From JBBIQS01 sp037442205 (GTDB lineage Bacteria > Myxococcota > Myxococcia > Myxococcales > UBA5297): a stretch of DNA of 19,304 bases. Under the pieces are notes generated by a model. That model was not told the origin of the DNA. It searched no databases and saw only the letters and a list, made by a program, of their open reading frames with translations. The stretch is taken from positions 1 through 19,304 of the forward strand of contig JBBIQS010000126.1 of the NCBI GenBank assembly GCA_037442205.1. The letters run 5' to 3'. Shown here in pieces: positions 7,544 through 14,352 of this stretch. The position numbers and the translations under genes are program-made. Position 1 is the stretch's first letter; each line of letters starts with the position of its first letter.

Positions 7544-8362
7544 TTACTGGAAGTCTCCGCCGTGGAGCCCGGTCGGGAACAGCCGCAGCCCGACGAATGA
7601 GCCGAAGAGGATGACGAACCCCACCATCGTCAGAAATGCCGCCCGCCGGCCCCGCCAGCCGGCGAACAGGCGCGCGTGCACCAGCGCCGCATAAACCAGC
7701 CACCCCACCAGCGACAAGGTCAGTTTGGGATCCCAGCGCCAGTAGTCTCCCCAGGCGCGGTGGGCGAAGATCGACCCGCTGATCATGGTGATCGACAGCG
7801 CCACGAAACCCCAGCGCATCAGCTTGTCGCTCAGCTCGTCCAGGACCTCCAGCGACGGCAGCCGCGAGAAGAGCACCCCGAACTTCTTGCCCTTCACCTG
7901 CCGCTCCATCAGCAGGTAGGCCACCGACACCCCAGTGGCCAGGGCGAAGGCGGCGATGCCGGCGAAGGCGATGAAGATGTGCACCGGCATCCCGGGGATC
8001 TTGATCGCGTTGGCGACGTGCCCCTGCTCGTCGCGCAGCAGCACCGCCGGCAACAGCACCCCCACCACCAGCGGCGTGATGAAGGTCCCGATGATCGGCA
8101 GGTGGTAGAAGCGCTCGACGATCAGGAAGCCGCCCACCAGGAGCCAGCCCAGGAACGACAGCCCCTCGGCCAGGTTGGAGATGGGCGTGTAGCCGTAGCC
8201 GAGGAAGCTGCGGACGATCAGCACCGTCTGCAGCGTGAAGCCCACCGCCAGCGACAGCCGCCCGACCTGCGCGATGCGCGGGTGGCTCTTGACCAAGTAG
8301 ATGACGTAGAGGATCGCCGCGAAGAGGTAGAAGTGCGAGGCGAACGAGAGCAGGTGGGTCAT
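7544..8362 (-). CDS. CcsA/HemX-type cytochrome c assembly membrane protein, 272 aa
   Basis: This polytopic inner-membrane protein has about eight hydrophobic segments (for example 10-23, 37-52, 68-83, 91-109, 127-150, 184-199, 216-231 and 240-258). The tryptophan-rich WWD motif WGDYWRWDPK at 204-213 identifies the CcsA/CcmC/CcmF haem-handling superfamily, and YTPISNLAEGLSF at 58-70 matches the conserved loop of CcsA. Conserved histidines at 128 and 229 are candidates for haem ligation. In system II cytochrome c biogenesis such a protein works with CcsB/ResB, which is absent from this window. Its position three bases upstream of hemA parallels HemX in Gram-positive hem operons, where HemX affects HemA levels. 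I cannot decide between CcsA and HemX roles from sequence alone. Confidence 0.9.
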   Translation of the reverse strand: MTHLLSFASHFYLFAAILYVIYLVKSHPRIAQVGRLSLAVGFTLQTVLIVRSFLGYGYTPISNLAEGLSFLGWLLVGGFLIVERFYHLPIIGTFITPLVVGVLLPAVLLRDEQGHVANAIKIPGMPVHIFIAFAGIAAFALATGVSVAYLLMERQVKGKKFGVLFSRLPSLEVLDELSDKLMRWGFVALSITMISGSIFAHRAWGDYWRWDPKLTLSLVGWLVYAALVHARLFAGWRGRRAAFLTMVGFVILFGSFVGLRLFPTGLHGGDFQ

Positions 8363-8417
8363 CGGACGCCTCGGCGAAGCGCCGCAAGCCCTCGAGGGGC
8401 CTTCTCGGAGGTGGCGG

Positions 8418-8807
8418 TCACGACAGCTTGTCGAGCAACAGCTTGGCCAGCAGATCTGCTTCCTGGTTCTTGCCCTCGAACTTCTTGGTGGCCGGCTTGG
8501 CCGCCGCGGCCGGAGCCTCGCGGTCCTCGGCGATCCACCCGGCGACCACTTCGTAGACGGTGTCGCCCAGGATCACCGCGGTCTGGCAGTGCTCCCCGCC
8601 CTGGGCCTTGATGTCGGCCAGCGCCTTGACCTTGTTCATCCAGCCGACTTCGTCGACCCCGGACTCCACCTTGACGAAGCGCACTGCCTCGCGCACCGGG
8701 TACTCGGCCTGCGACTGCAGGTCGACGATCTTGTCGGCCAACGGGTCGACCCGACCTTGCTCAACCCAGCCGTCGAGAGTGGCCTGAGGGATGAATCGGA
8801 GCGTCAT
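8418..8807 (-). CDS. Small soluble protein of unknown function, 129 aa
   Basis: The protein starts MTLRFIPQATLDGWVEQGR and includes EYPVREAVRFVKVESG and GGEHCQTAVILGDTVYEVVA, so residues 1-95 look like one compact alpha/beta domain. An Ala/Lys-rich linker (97-115) and a short C-terminal helix (NQEADLLAKLLLDKL) follow. There is no signal peptide or membrane segment. I do not recognise the family. The ATG at 8807 has no Shine-Dalgarno sequence and a TAGTTT hexamer ends only nine bases upstream, so the mRNA might be leaderless. The gene precedes the ccsA-like gene by 55 bases in the same orientation, which suggests but does not prove a link to haem or cytochrome work. Confidence 0.8.
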   Translation of the reverse strand: MTLRFIPQATLDGWVEQGRVDPLADKIVDLQSQAEYPVREAVRFVKVESGVDEVGWMNKVKALADIKAQGGEHCQTAVILGDTVYEVVAGWIAEDREAPAAAAKPATKKFEGKNQEADLLAKLLLDKLS

Positions 8808-8891
8808 CGCGCGCGAAAACTAGCACGCGGCCGCCGAGGCGGTAAAGGCGCAAAAGCAGGACTTTCCTGGCCTATGAGGAGGAGGCAGGCA

Positions 8892-9470
8892 TCAGGGCGC
8901 CGGCTGGCGGGAAGCCCAGTCCTTCCACCGTAGGGCCGCCCCCTCGGCTTCGGCGGGGGTCTCCGGGCCGGCCAGGGCCTTGAGCGAGGCCAGCGCCTGC
9001 TCCCTCACCGCTGGCGACGGGTCGTCGAGCCGCTCGACCAGGCCCGAGGCATAGCGGCGCCCGTCAGCTCGATAGCGAGCGACCTCGCAGGCCAGGGCGC
9101 GCACCTGGGCGTCGCCGTCGGCCATCAGCGACTCCAGCCCGCGGCGCTGGGCGCCGAACTCGCGGGCCGCCCCCGGGGCGAGCAGAGTCAGGAAGAGCAC
9201 CCCCGCGCCCACCTGATAGAAGGCCTTGCCGGCCGGGTAGCGCCCGGCGCGCACCAGGGCGAAGCGGTAGCCGGCGAAGAGCACCAGGAACAGCCCGAAG
9301 ACCAGCGGGGCCCAGGCGCGCAGGGCCGGCGGCACCAGGTCGGCCCGGGCGGTGCCGAACAGCGCGGTGGCCGCCGCCAGCGCCAGCGCCGCGTACATCA
9401 GATAAGCCAGCGAGCGCTTGATCCGCCAACTGCCAAGGCGTGGTTCCTCGACCGGATGTGTCTTCGACAA
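8892..9470 (-). CDS. Membrane protein with C-terminal HEAT-like repeats, 192 aa
   Basis: Three hydrophobic segments lie at about 20-42, 53-71 and 85-103. The remaining cytosolic or periplasmic part (about 110-172) has two helical repeats of HEAT type, ADGDAQVRALACEVARYR and DDPSPAVREQALASLKALAG, with the D-x-x-VR pattern of that fold. HEAT repeats usually serve as protein-binding surfaces. The start is TTG at 9470, supported by GGAGG four bases upstream (CGGAGGCAGCTTG). The gene follows the coiled-coil lipoprotein gene after 28 bases in the same direction, so co-transcription is likely. I do not recognise a specific function. Confidence 0.8.
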   Translation of the reverse strand: MSKTHPVEEPRLGSWRIKRSLAYLMYAALALAAATALFGTARADLVPPALRAWAPLVFGLFLVLFAGYRFALVRAGRYPAGKAFYQVGAGVLFLTLLAPGAAREFGAQRRGLESLMADGDAQVRALACEVARYRADGRRYASGLVERLDDPSPAVREQALASLKALAGPETPAEAEGAALRWKDWASRQPAP

Positions 9471-9498
9471 GCTGCCTCCGCTGAGGCGGGCCGAAGCC

Positions 9499-10479
9499 CT
9501 ATTTTTCCAGCAACATCAACAGGTTATTGAGAGCCCGGTTGGCCTCCACGAAGCGGCCGTCGCTGTAGGCGCGGGTGATCTCGGGCAAAAGCTTGGAGAC
9601 CTGCTCCTTCTTCTTGGGATCGCTCGCCTTCTTCTGAGTCACGGCGTTGACCCGCTTCACCTTGTCGGCGATGAAGTCGCCGTCGATGGCCACCTGGTCG
9701 ACCGCCGATTGGGCGGCCTCGATGGCGTCGATCGCCTTGGCCAGGTCGCCGCCGGCGCGGGCCGCCCCGGCATCCTGGACGAGCTTCTGCTTGGCGGGCG
9801 GCAGATCGGCCAGCAGCACGCCCTTGGTCTCCATGGATGAAGTCAGGCTCTTGTAGGCGCGCTCGACTGCTGGGCGGCTGGCGGTAAGACCCTTGTCCTT
9901 GGGAGAGAGACCCTTGGCGGTGCCGGCCTCGCGCGCCGCCAGCCCCGCCTCGCGCGCCGCCAGCGCCTTCTCGCGCTCGGCCAGCTCCCTTTCGCGCTCG
10001 GCGAGGGTCTTCTCCCGCCCGGCCATCTCCTTCTCCCGGGAGGCGACCTGGCCGGTGAGCCGCGCCAGCTCGGCGTTGGCAGCCGCCGGCGCCGCCTCGG
10101 GCTTGGCGGCCGTTGCCGCCGGAGCCTGGGGCGTGCCGAGCATCTTGCGGACCAGCTCGTCGCTCTGCTTGACCACCGCCTGGCTCTTCTGGACCACGTC
10201 GGCCTGCTGCTCCATGTAGGAGAGCATGCTCTTGCGCAGCTGCTCCAGCTCGGCGGTAGGGGCGGCGCCGCCCTCGCCCAGCTTCTCCAACTGCTTGCGG
10301 AGGAGCACCCGATCCTGCTCGAGGTTCTTGCGCTGATCGGCCAGGGCGGCCTGCTCGCCCTCGAGCCGCGTGCGGTCGGCCTGGACGACGATGGTCAGCT
10401 CGTCGTCGGCCTTCTGCGCCGGCTTGTCGCCACAGCCCGACGCCAGCGCACAGGCCAGGAGCGCAGCCCAGATCCTCAT
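9499..10479 (-). CDS. Coiled-coil lipoprotein with a heptad tandem repeat, 326 aa
   Basis: The N-terminus MRIWAALLACALASGCGDKP is a lipoprotein signal with lipobox ASGC (Cys16). Residues 33-110 are charged and helical (GEQAALADQRKNLEQDR is typical). An Ala/Pro stretch at 116-134 separates this from six near-identical seven-residue units at 148-187 (REKTLAE, RERELAE, REKALAA, REAGLAA and relatives), which form a regular coiled coil. A C-terminal domain (200-326) contains helices and the ending RALNNLLMLLEK. The protein is probably an envelope-anchored structural or scaffolding protein. The ATG has GGAGG upstream, and the gene starts ten bases after the cyclase stop, so the two are likely co-expressed. 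No enzyme motif is seen and the function is unknown. Confidence 0.85.
   Translation of the reverse strand: MRIWAALLACALASGCGDKPAQKADDELTIVVQADRTRLEGEQAALADQRKNLEQDRVLLRKQLEKLGEGGAAPTAELEQLRKSMLSYMEQQADVVQKSQAVVKQSDELVRKMLGTPQAPAATAAKPEAAPAAANAELARLTGQVASREKEMAGREKTLAERERELAEREKALAAREAGLAAREAGTAKGLSPKDKGLTASRPAVERAYKSLTSSMETKGVLLADLPPAKQKLVQDAGAARAGGDLAKAIDAIEAAQSAVDQVAIDGDFIADKVKRVNAVTQKKASDPKKKEQVSKLLPEITRAYSDGRFVEANRALNNLLMLLEK
9919..10038 (-). repeat. Tandem 21-bp repeat encoding a coiled-coil heptad
   Basis: About six degenerate copies of a 21-base unit encode heptads of the form (A)(E/A)RE(K/R/A)xL in the coiled-coil lipoprotein. The two copies nearest the 3' end of the array are almost identical (both give AAREAG). 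Copy number could vary by slippage between strains; that is inference. Confidence 0.7.
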
Positions 10480-10489
10480 CCATCCTCCG

Positions 10490-11833
10490 TCAGCCGCTCA
10501 GGCCCACCACTTCGTAGACCTGCACCGGCATCGATTTGCCCTTGACCGTCATCGGTTCGCGGGGCCGGGCGTCGACCCGCTCCTTCACCTTGTCGAAGGT
10601 GGATTGGGAGATCAAGATCTCGCCTTCGCGGGCGCCGGCCTCCAACCGCTGGGCCAGGTTCACCTCGTCGCCGATGACGGTGTACTCCATCCGCCGCTCG
10701 CTGCCGATGTTGCCGGCGACGGCCTGGCCGCTATTGATGCCGATCCCCACCGAGAACACCGGCCGACCCTCGGCCTGGCGCTGGCGGCTCAGGGTGGCCA
10801 GCTGCTGGGCGATCTCCACCGCGGTGCGCACCGCCCGCATCTCCGGCTCGTCGATGCTCTGCGGCGCCCCGTAGATGGCCATCACCGCGTCGCCGATGAA
10901 CTTGTTGAGGGTGCCGTGGTGCTTGAAGATCACCTCGACGATCACCGCGAAGTACTCGTTGAGCATCGCCACCAGCTCGCGAGGGGTCAGCCGCTCGGAG
11001 AGGGCGCTGAAGCCGCGGATGTCGAGGAACAGCACCGTCACCTGCCGCTGCTCGCCGGGCAGATCGAGGTCCGACTTCTCGGCCAGGATGCGCGCCGCCA
11101 CGTCGTCGCTGACGTAGCGGGCCAGGGTGCCGCGCAGCCGCTCGCGCTCCTTGAGGGCGCGGACCATCTCGTTGAAGGAGCGCGCCAGCAGCCCCACCTC
11201 GTCCGAGCTCGAAACCGCCACCGGCTGGAGGTTGCCCCGGCCCACCTGCTCCAGGGCCGCCGCCAGCCTGCCCACTGGCCGCGAGACCTGGGCCCCGAGC
11301 ACCCCGGCGCCCAGCACCGCCACCGCCAGCGCCACCGCCAGCACCAGCAAGCTGTCGAGCAGCTTCCGACGCAGCTCGGCGTCGAGCGCGCGGGTGGAGA
11401 AGCCCAGCAGCAGCTCCTCCTCGCCCCGCTCGCTGCGCAGGGTGACCCGCTTGACAACCAGCCCGGCGACCGCCCCGGTGCGCAGCGGGTAGAGCGCGGC
11501 GTAGGCCGCGGCGGGATCGGCGGCCAGCGAGGGCATCAGCGGCTCGAAGCGCTCGCGGTGGACCACCGAGCCGTCGGCGAGGACCTGGCCGGCGCGCGCC
11601 CGGAGGGCGTAGGCCAGGTCGGGATGCATGGCGGGATTGGTCAGCGACTGGGCGTTGAGGGCGCCGCTGGCCCCGAGCATCAGCGCCAGCTGGGAGTACT
11701 GCTCCTCGCGCCGGGCCCGCTCCGCCAGCGCCGGGCGATAGGCGGCCAGCCACCACAGGGCGGCGCAGGCCAGCGCCACCAGCAGGGCGGCGAAGGCGCC
11801 GATCTTCAGCCGCAATGGAAAGCGGACGCGCAA
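10490..11833 (-). CDS. Membrane-bound class III adenylate cyclase with HAMP domain, 447 aa
   Basis: Two membrane helices (10-32 and 158-182) flank an extracytoplasmic sensor of about 125 residues. A HAMP linker (180-235) and a class III cyclase catalytic domain (262-400) follow. The metal-binding aspartates are D271 (LFLDIRGFS) and D315 (NKFIGDAVMA). Purine-recognising K311 and T385 (EYTVIGDEVN) match the Lys/Thr pair of the bicarbonate-sensitive class IIIb cyclases. N392 and R396 (VNLAQR) are the transition-state residues. All catalytic positions are present, so it should make cAMP from ATP. The start is TTG at 11833; a second TTG eight codons later is an alternative. It sits 20 bases after an NTF2-like lipoprotein gene and 10 bases before a coiled-coil lipoprotein gene, so its sensor may respond to an envelope condition. 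Confidence 0.93.
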   Translation of the reverse strand: MRVRFPLRLKIGAFAALLVALACAALWWLAAYRPALAERARREEQYSQLALMLGASGALNAQSLTNPAMHPDLAYALRARAGQVLADGSVVHRERFEPLMPSLAADPAAAYAALYPLRTGAVAGLVVKRVTLRSERGEEELLLGFSTRALDAELRRKLLDSLLVLAVALAVAVLGAGVLGAQVSRPVGRLAAALEQVGRGNLQPVAVSSSDEVGLLARSFNEMVRALKERERLRGTLARYVSDDVAARILAEKSDLDLPGEQRQVTVLFLDIRGFSALSERLTPRELVAMLNEYFAVIVEVIFKHHGTLNKFIGDAVMAIYGAPQSIDEPEMRAVRTAVEIAQQLATLSRQRQAEGRPVFSVGIGINSGQAVAGNIGSERRMEYTVIGDEVNLAQRLEAGAREGEILISQSTFDKVKERVDARPREPMTVKGKSMPVQVYEVVGLSG

Positions 11834-11853
11834 CCCCGCCGCCTTTCAGGCGC

Positions 11854-12276
11854 TCAGTAGCCCGACAGCTTCTCCTGCCCAGGCTGCTCGATGTACCACT
11901 TGCCGTCCGGCTGCTTCTTGAAGACCCAGGAGAAGTACTCTCCCGAGTGCTCGACCGGGTTCTCGCCGCGCTTGCGGTAGATGTAGTTCAGCTCGCCGTT
12001 GGCCAGGCAGGTGCTGCCCGACTCGTTGATCTGCCCAACCCGCAGGCTGAAATCCTTGGTCGGCCCCCAGTAGCCATCCATCCACTTCACGTACTTCTCC
12101 ACCGGCGAGTACTTCTGGCGGAACTCCGGGGTGAGCATCTCGTGGATGCCCTCGAAGTCGTGGCCTTTGAGCATGGAGTAGTAGGAGTTGTAGCTGCCCT
12201 CGCAGGTGTCCTTGGGCCCGTTGCAGGCGGCGAAGGAAAGCGCGCACGCAGCGAGAAACAGATGCCTGACCGACAT
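11854..12276 (-). CDS. Small lipoprotein with NTF2/SnoaL-like domain, 140 aa
   Basis: The ATG at 12276 was chosen because it has GGAGGT six bases upstream and begins a proper lipoprotein signal (MSVRHLFLAACALSFAAC, lipobox FAAC, Cys18). A longer open frame upstream is Arg/Gly-rich and overlaps the promoter. The mature part (YYSMLKGHDFEGIHEMLTPE, then a strand-rich second half ending FKKQPDGKWYIEQPG) resembles the cone-shaped NTF2/SnoaL fold used by small exported proteins of mostly unknown role. Two further cysteines (CEG and STC) could form a disulfide. It is the first gene of the long minus-strand run and has its own extended -10 promoter. Whether it modulates the cyclase encoded next is speculation. 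Confidence 0.85.
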   Translation of the reverse strand: MSVRHLFLAACALSFAACNGPKDTCEGSYNSYYSMLKGHDFEGIHEMLTPEFRQKYSPVEKYVKWMDGYWGPTKDFSLRVGQINESGSTCLANGELNYIYRKRGENPVEHSGEYFSWVFKKQPDGKWYIEQPGQEKLSGY

Positions 12277-12306
12277 TGCAGACCTCCAGAGGCGTTGGGC
12301 GACCGC

Positions 12307-12335
12307 ACTATAGCAGGGCGTTCCAGGCTTGCCAG
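12307..12335 (-). promoter_or_regulatory. Sigma-70-type extended -10 promoter for the lipoprotein-cyclase run
   Basis: On the minus strand, CTGGCA (-35, 12335-12330, four of six consensus bases), a 17-base spacer and TATAGT (-10, 12312-12307, five of six) are present, with TGC just before the -10 giving the extended TGN element. Transcription would begin near 12300, leaving a leader of about 25 bases before the ATG at 12276 with GGAGGT in it. This is one of the two best promoter matches in the window. Confidence 0.6.
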
Positions 12336-12418
12336 CGCCGCCGCGGCGAGGGCGAGAAGCCGCGCCGCCGTCAAGAATGATTTGAAAAGCGCGGTTCACC
12401 TGAGTTATCCCGGAGACC

Positions 12419-12706
12419 ATGCTGCGTAGGTTCGCCGCATTTGCCTGCCTGATGTCGCTGGTCGTCGGCCTCGGCGCCGCCGCGGTCCACGACCATCTGC
12501 ACCTGGGCTCGCAGGCGGCGGACCCGCTGGCGGACGGCTGCCTGCACTGCGCTCCGGTGGTCGAGCAGGAAGCGGTGGCTTCACTGCCTCCGGCTCCCCC
12601 GCCCTCGGCGGCGCCGGCCGTGCCCGCCGCCCCCGAGCCGTATCTGCCTTCGCAACTCGACCCCTCTCACTCCGGCAACGCGCCTCCCTTCTCCCGAGCG
12701 ATCTGA
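12419..12706 (+). CDS. Small exported His/Cys-containing protein leading the metal-uptake operon, 95 aa
   Basis: A signal peptide (about 1-22) is followed by HDHLHLG (24-30) and CLHC (41-44), clustered metal-type ligands. Then comes a low-complexity Pro/Ala tail ending SHSGNAPPFSRAI. This architecture resembles the small exported DUF2946-like proteins seen near metal transport genes, but I cannot confirm membership. CGGAGA lies just before the ATG. The gene is 27 bases upstream of the ABC ATPase gene and in the same direction, which suggests that it is the operon's first gene and may buffer or deliver zinc or copper in the periplasm. The reading frame is short, but the signal peptide and context support it. 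Confidence 0.7.
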   Translation: MLRRFAAFACLMSLVVGLGAAAVHDHLHLGSQAADPLADGCLHCAPVVEQEAVASLPPAPPPSAAPAVPAAPEPYLPSQLDPSHSGNAPPFSRAI

Positions 12707-12733
12707 CACACCCTCACGCTCGCGGAGAAGACC

Positions 12734-13498
12734 TTGATCATCGCGCTTGACCGCGTGGAGATCGGCTATGACCGGCCGCTGCTCCCGCCCATCAGCTTGA
12801 GTATTTCCCCCGGGGAACGGTGGGGCCTGCTGGGCCCCAACGGCTCGGGGAAGAGCACCCTGCTGCGCACCATCCTCGGGCTGCTGCCGCCCGTGTCCGG
12901 CAAGGTGCTGCACCCCCTGGGGCGGCGGCCGCGGGTCGGCTACGTCCCGCAGTCGCACCGGGCCGATCCTGCCTGGCCGTTGTCGGCCCACGAGGTGGTG
13001 CTGATGGGGCGCTATCCGGCCCTGGGCATCGCCCGCCGGCCCGGGAGCGCCGACCACGAGGCGGTCCGGGCCCAGCTGCAGGCGGTGGGGCTGGCGGGCC
13101 AGGACAAGAAGCCCTTTCGCGCGCTGTCGGGAGGCCAGCGGCAGCGGGCGCTGGTGGCCCGGGCGCTGGTGGCCGAGCCCGAGCTGCTGGTCCTCGACGA
13201 GCCCACCAGCGAGATGGACCCGGCGGCCGAGCATGCGCTTCTCCACCTAGTGCTCGAGCTGGCCGCCAAGCGGGAGACCGCGGTCCTCTTCGTGACCCAC
13301 CAGATCAGCGCCGCCGCGGGCTTTGCCCACACCCTGGCGCTGATCAACTCGCCGGCCCACCTGGTGCAGATCGGCCCGGCGCAGGAGCTGCTGACCTCAG
13401 AGAACCTGTCGCGGCTGTACGGACGCACGGTGGAGATCAAGCGCGAGGGCGCCCGGGCGCTGGTCTGGATCGCCTCCGACGGAAAGGAGGCGCCATGA
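12734..13498 (+). CDS. znuC: Zinc/manganese-type ABC transporter ATP-binding protein, 254 aa
   Basis: The protein is a complete ABC ATPase with Walker A GPNGSGKST (34-42), Q-loop Gln73 in GYVPQSHR, signature LSGGQRQR (131-138), Walker B LLVLDEPTS (151-159) and H-loop His189 in FVTHQ. It powers metal import through the permease encoded next. Assignment to the zinc/manganese/iron (ABC-3 partner) group rests on the operon, which carries an ABC-3 permease and a ZnuA-like binding protein. The start is TTG at 12734 with GGAGAAG just upstream; the next in-frame ATG would remove the first beta strand. The D-loop reads SEMDP, slightly unusual. The 3' end overlaps the permease start by ATGA. Confidence 0.93.
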   Translation: MIIALDRVEIGYDRPLLPPISLSISPGERWGLLGPNGSGKSTLLRTILGLLPPVSGKVLHPLGRRPRVGYVPQSHRADPAWPLSAHEVVLMGRYPALGIARRPGSADHEAVRAQLQAVGLAGQDKKPFRALSGGQRQRALVARALVAEPELLVLDEPTSEMDPAAEHALLHLVLELAAKRETAVLFVTHQISAAAGFAHTLALINSPAHLVQIGPAQELLTSENLSRLYGRTVEIKREGARALVWIASDGKEAP

Positions 13499-14352
13499 GC
13501 TTCTTCGACGCCTTCTCGCTGTTGCGCGAGCCGCTGCTGGCCTCGGCGTTGGCGGCGGTGCTGCTGGGCTACCTGGGGATCTTCGTGGTGCTGCGGCGCA
13601 TCGCCTTCGTTTCGGCGGCGCTGTCGCAGGTCAGCGGCCTGGGCGTGGCGCTGGCCTTCTACGTCGGCAGCTTCCTGGGAATCGATCCCCACGGCGAGAG
13701 CGTCCCGCTCTACGCCTCGCCAGTGGTCTACGCGTTGGTGCTGGCCTGCCTGGGATCGGTGCTGCTCGGCTCGCCGTCGCGGGCCAGGCGGGTCAACCCC
13801 GAGAGCGTGGTCGCGCTCTTCTACCTGGCGGCCTCGGCCAGCGTGGTGCTGGTGCTGGCCAGCCCGCGCATCGTCCAGGAGGCCCACGAGGTCGGCGAGC
13901 TCCTGTTCGGCAACGCGGTGGCGGTGCGCGAGGAGCACCTGGTGGAGCTGGCCATTACTGGAGCGGCGGTGCTGGCGCTGCACGCCGTGCTCTTCAAGGA
14001 CTTCCTCTTCGTCTCCTTCGATCACGAGAGCGCCCGCAGCATGGGCTATCCGGTGGCGCGCCTGGACGTGCTGTTGCACCTGTCGCTGGGGGTGGCGGTG
14101 GCGGTGTCGACGCGGGCCATCGGCACGCTGCCGGTCTTCGCCTTCCTGGTGCTGCCGGCCGGGGCGGCGCTGCTCTGGGCCCAGCGGATGCGGGTGGTGA
14201 TCGCCTTGGCGGTGACCATCTCCCTGCTGGCCGCGGTCTTCGGCTTCTACCTCTCCTTCGTCTACTCACTGCCCACCGGACCAACCATGGCCGCGCTCTG
14301 CGCGCTGGCCTGGCTCCCGGGCCTGCGCCTGCTGCGAGGCCACCACTCATGA
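13495..14352 (+). CDS. znuB: ABC-3 family metal transporter permease, 285 aa
   Basis: This hydrophobic inner-membrane protein has about eight helices and begins with LLREPLLASALAAVLLGYLG and FVVLRRIAFVSAALSQVSGL, the typical start of the ZnuB/TroC permeases. FDHESARSMGYPVARLD and AIGTLPVFAFLVLPAGAALL match the conserved coupling and pore segments of the family. It forms the channel for zinc (or manganese) with the ATPase. The ATG at 13495 overlaps the ATPase stop by four bases and has AAGGAGG eight bases upstream. A longer open frame exists upstream but is only the shadow of the ATPase gene. The end overlaps the next gene by ATGA. Confidence 0.94.
   Translation: MSFFDAFSLLREPLLASALAAVLLGYLGIFVVLRRIAFVSAALSQVSGLGVALAFYVGSFLGIDPHGESVPLYASPVVYALVLACLGSVLLGSPSRARRVNPESVVALFYLAASASVVLVLASPRIVQEAHEVGELLFGNAVAVREEHLVELAITGAAVLALHAVLFKDFLFVSFDHESARSMGYPVARLDVLLHLSLGVAVAVSTRAIGTLPVFAFLVLPAGAALLWAQRMRVVIALAVTISLLAAVFGFYLSFVYSLPTGPTMAALCALAWLPGLRLLRGHHS

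Noticed and set aside
12277..12420. Longer start for the NTF2-like lipoprotein
   Set aside because: The extension would run through the extended -10 promoter and bury the lipoprotein signal; the ATG at 12276 has a perfect ribosome binding site.
12820..13494. Upstream extension of the permease frame inside the ATPase gene
   Set aside because: It is the +1 shadow of the ATPase. The permease ATG at 13495 has a good ribosome binding site and begins the conserved membrane protein.
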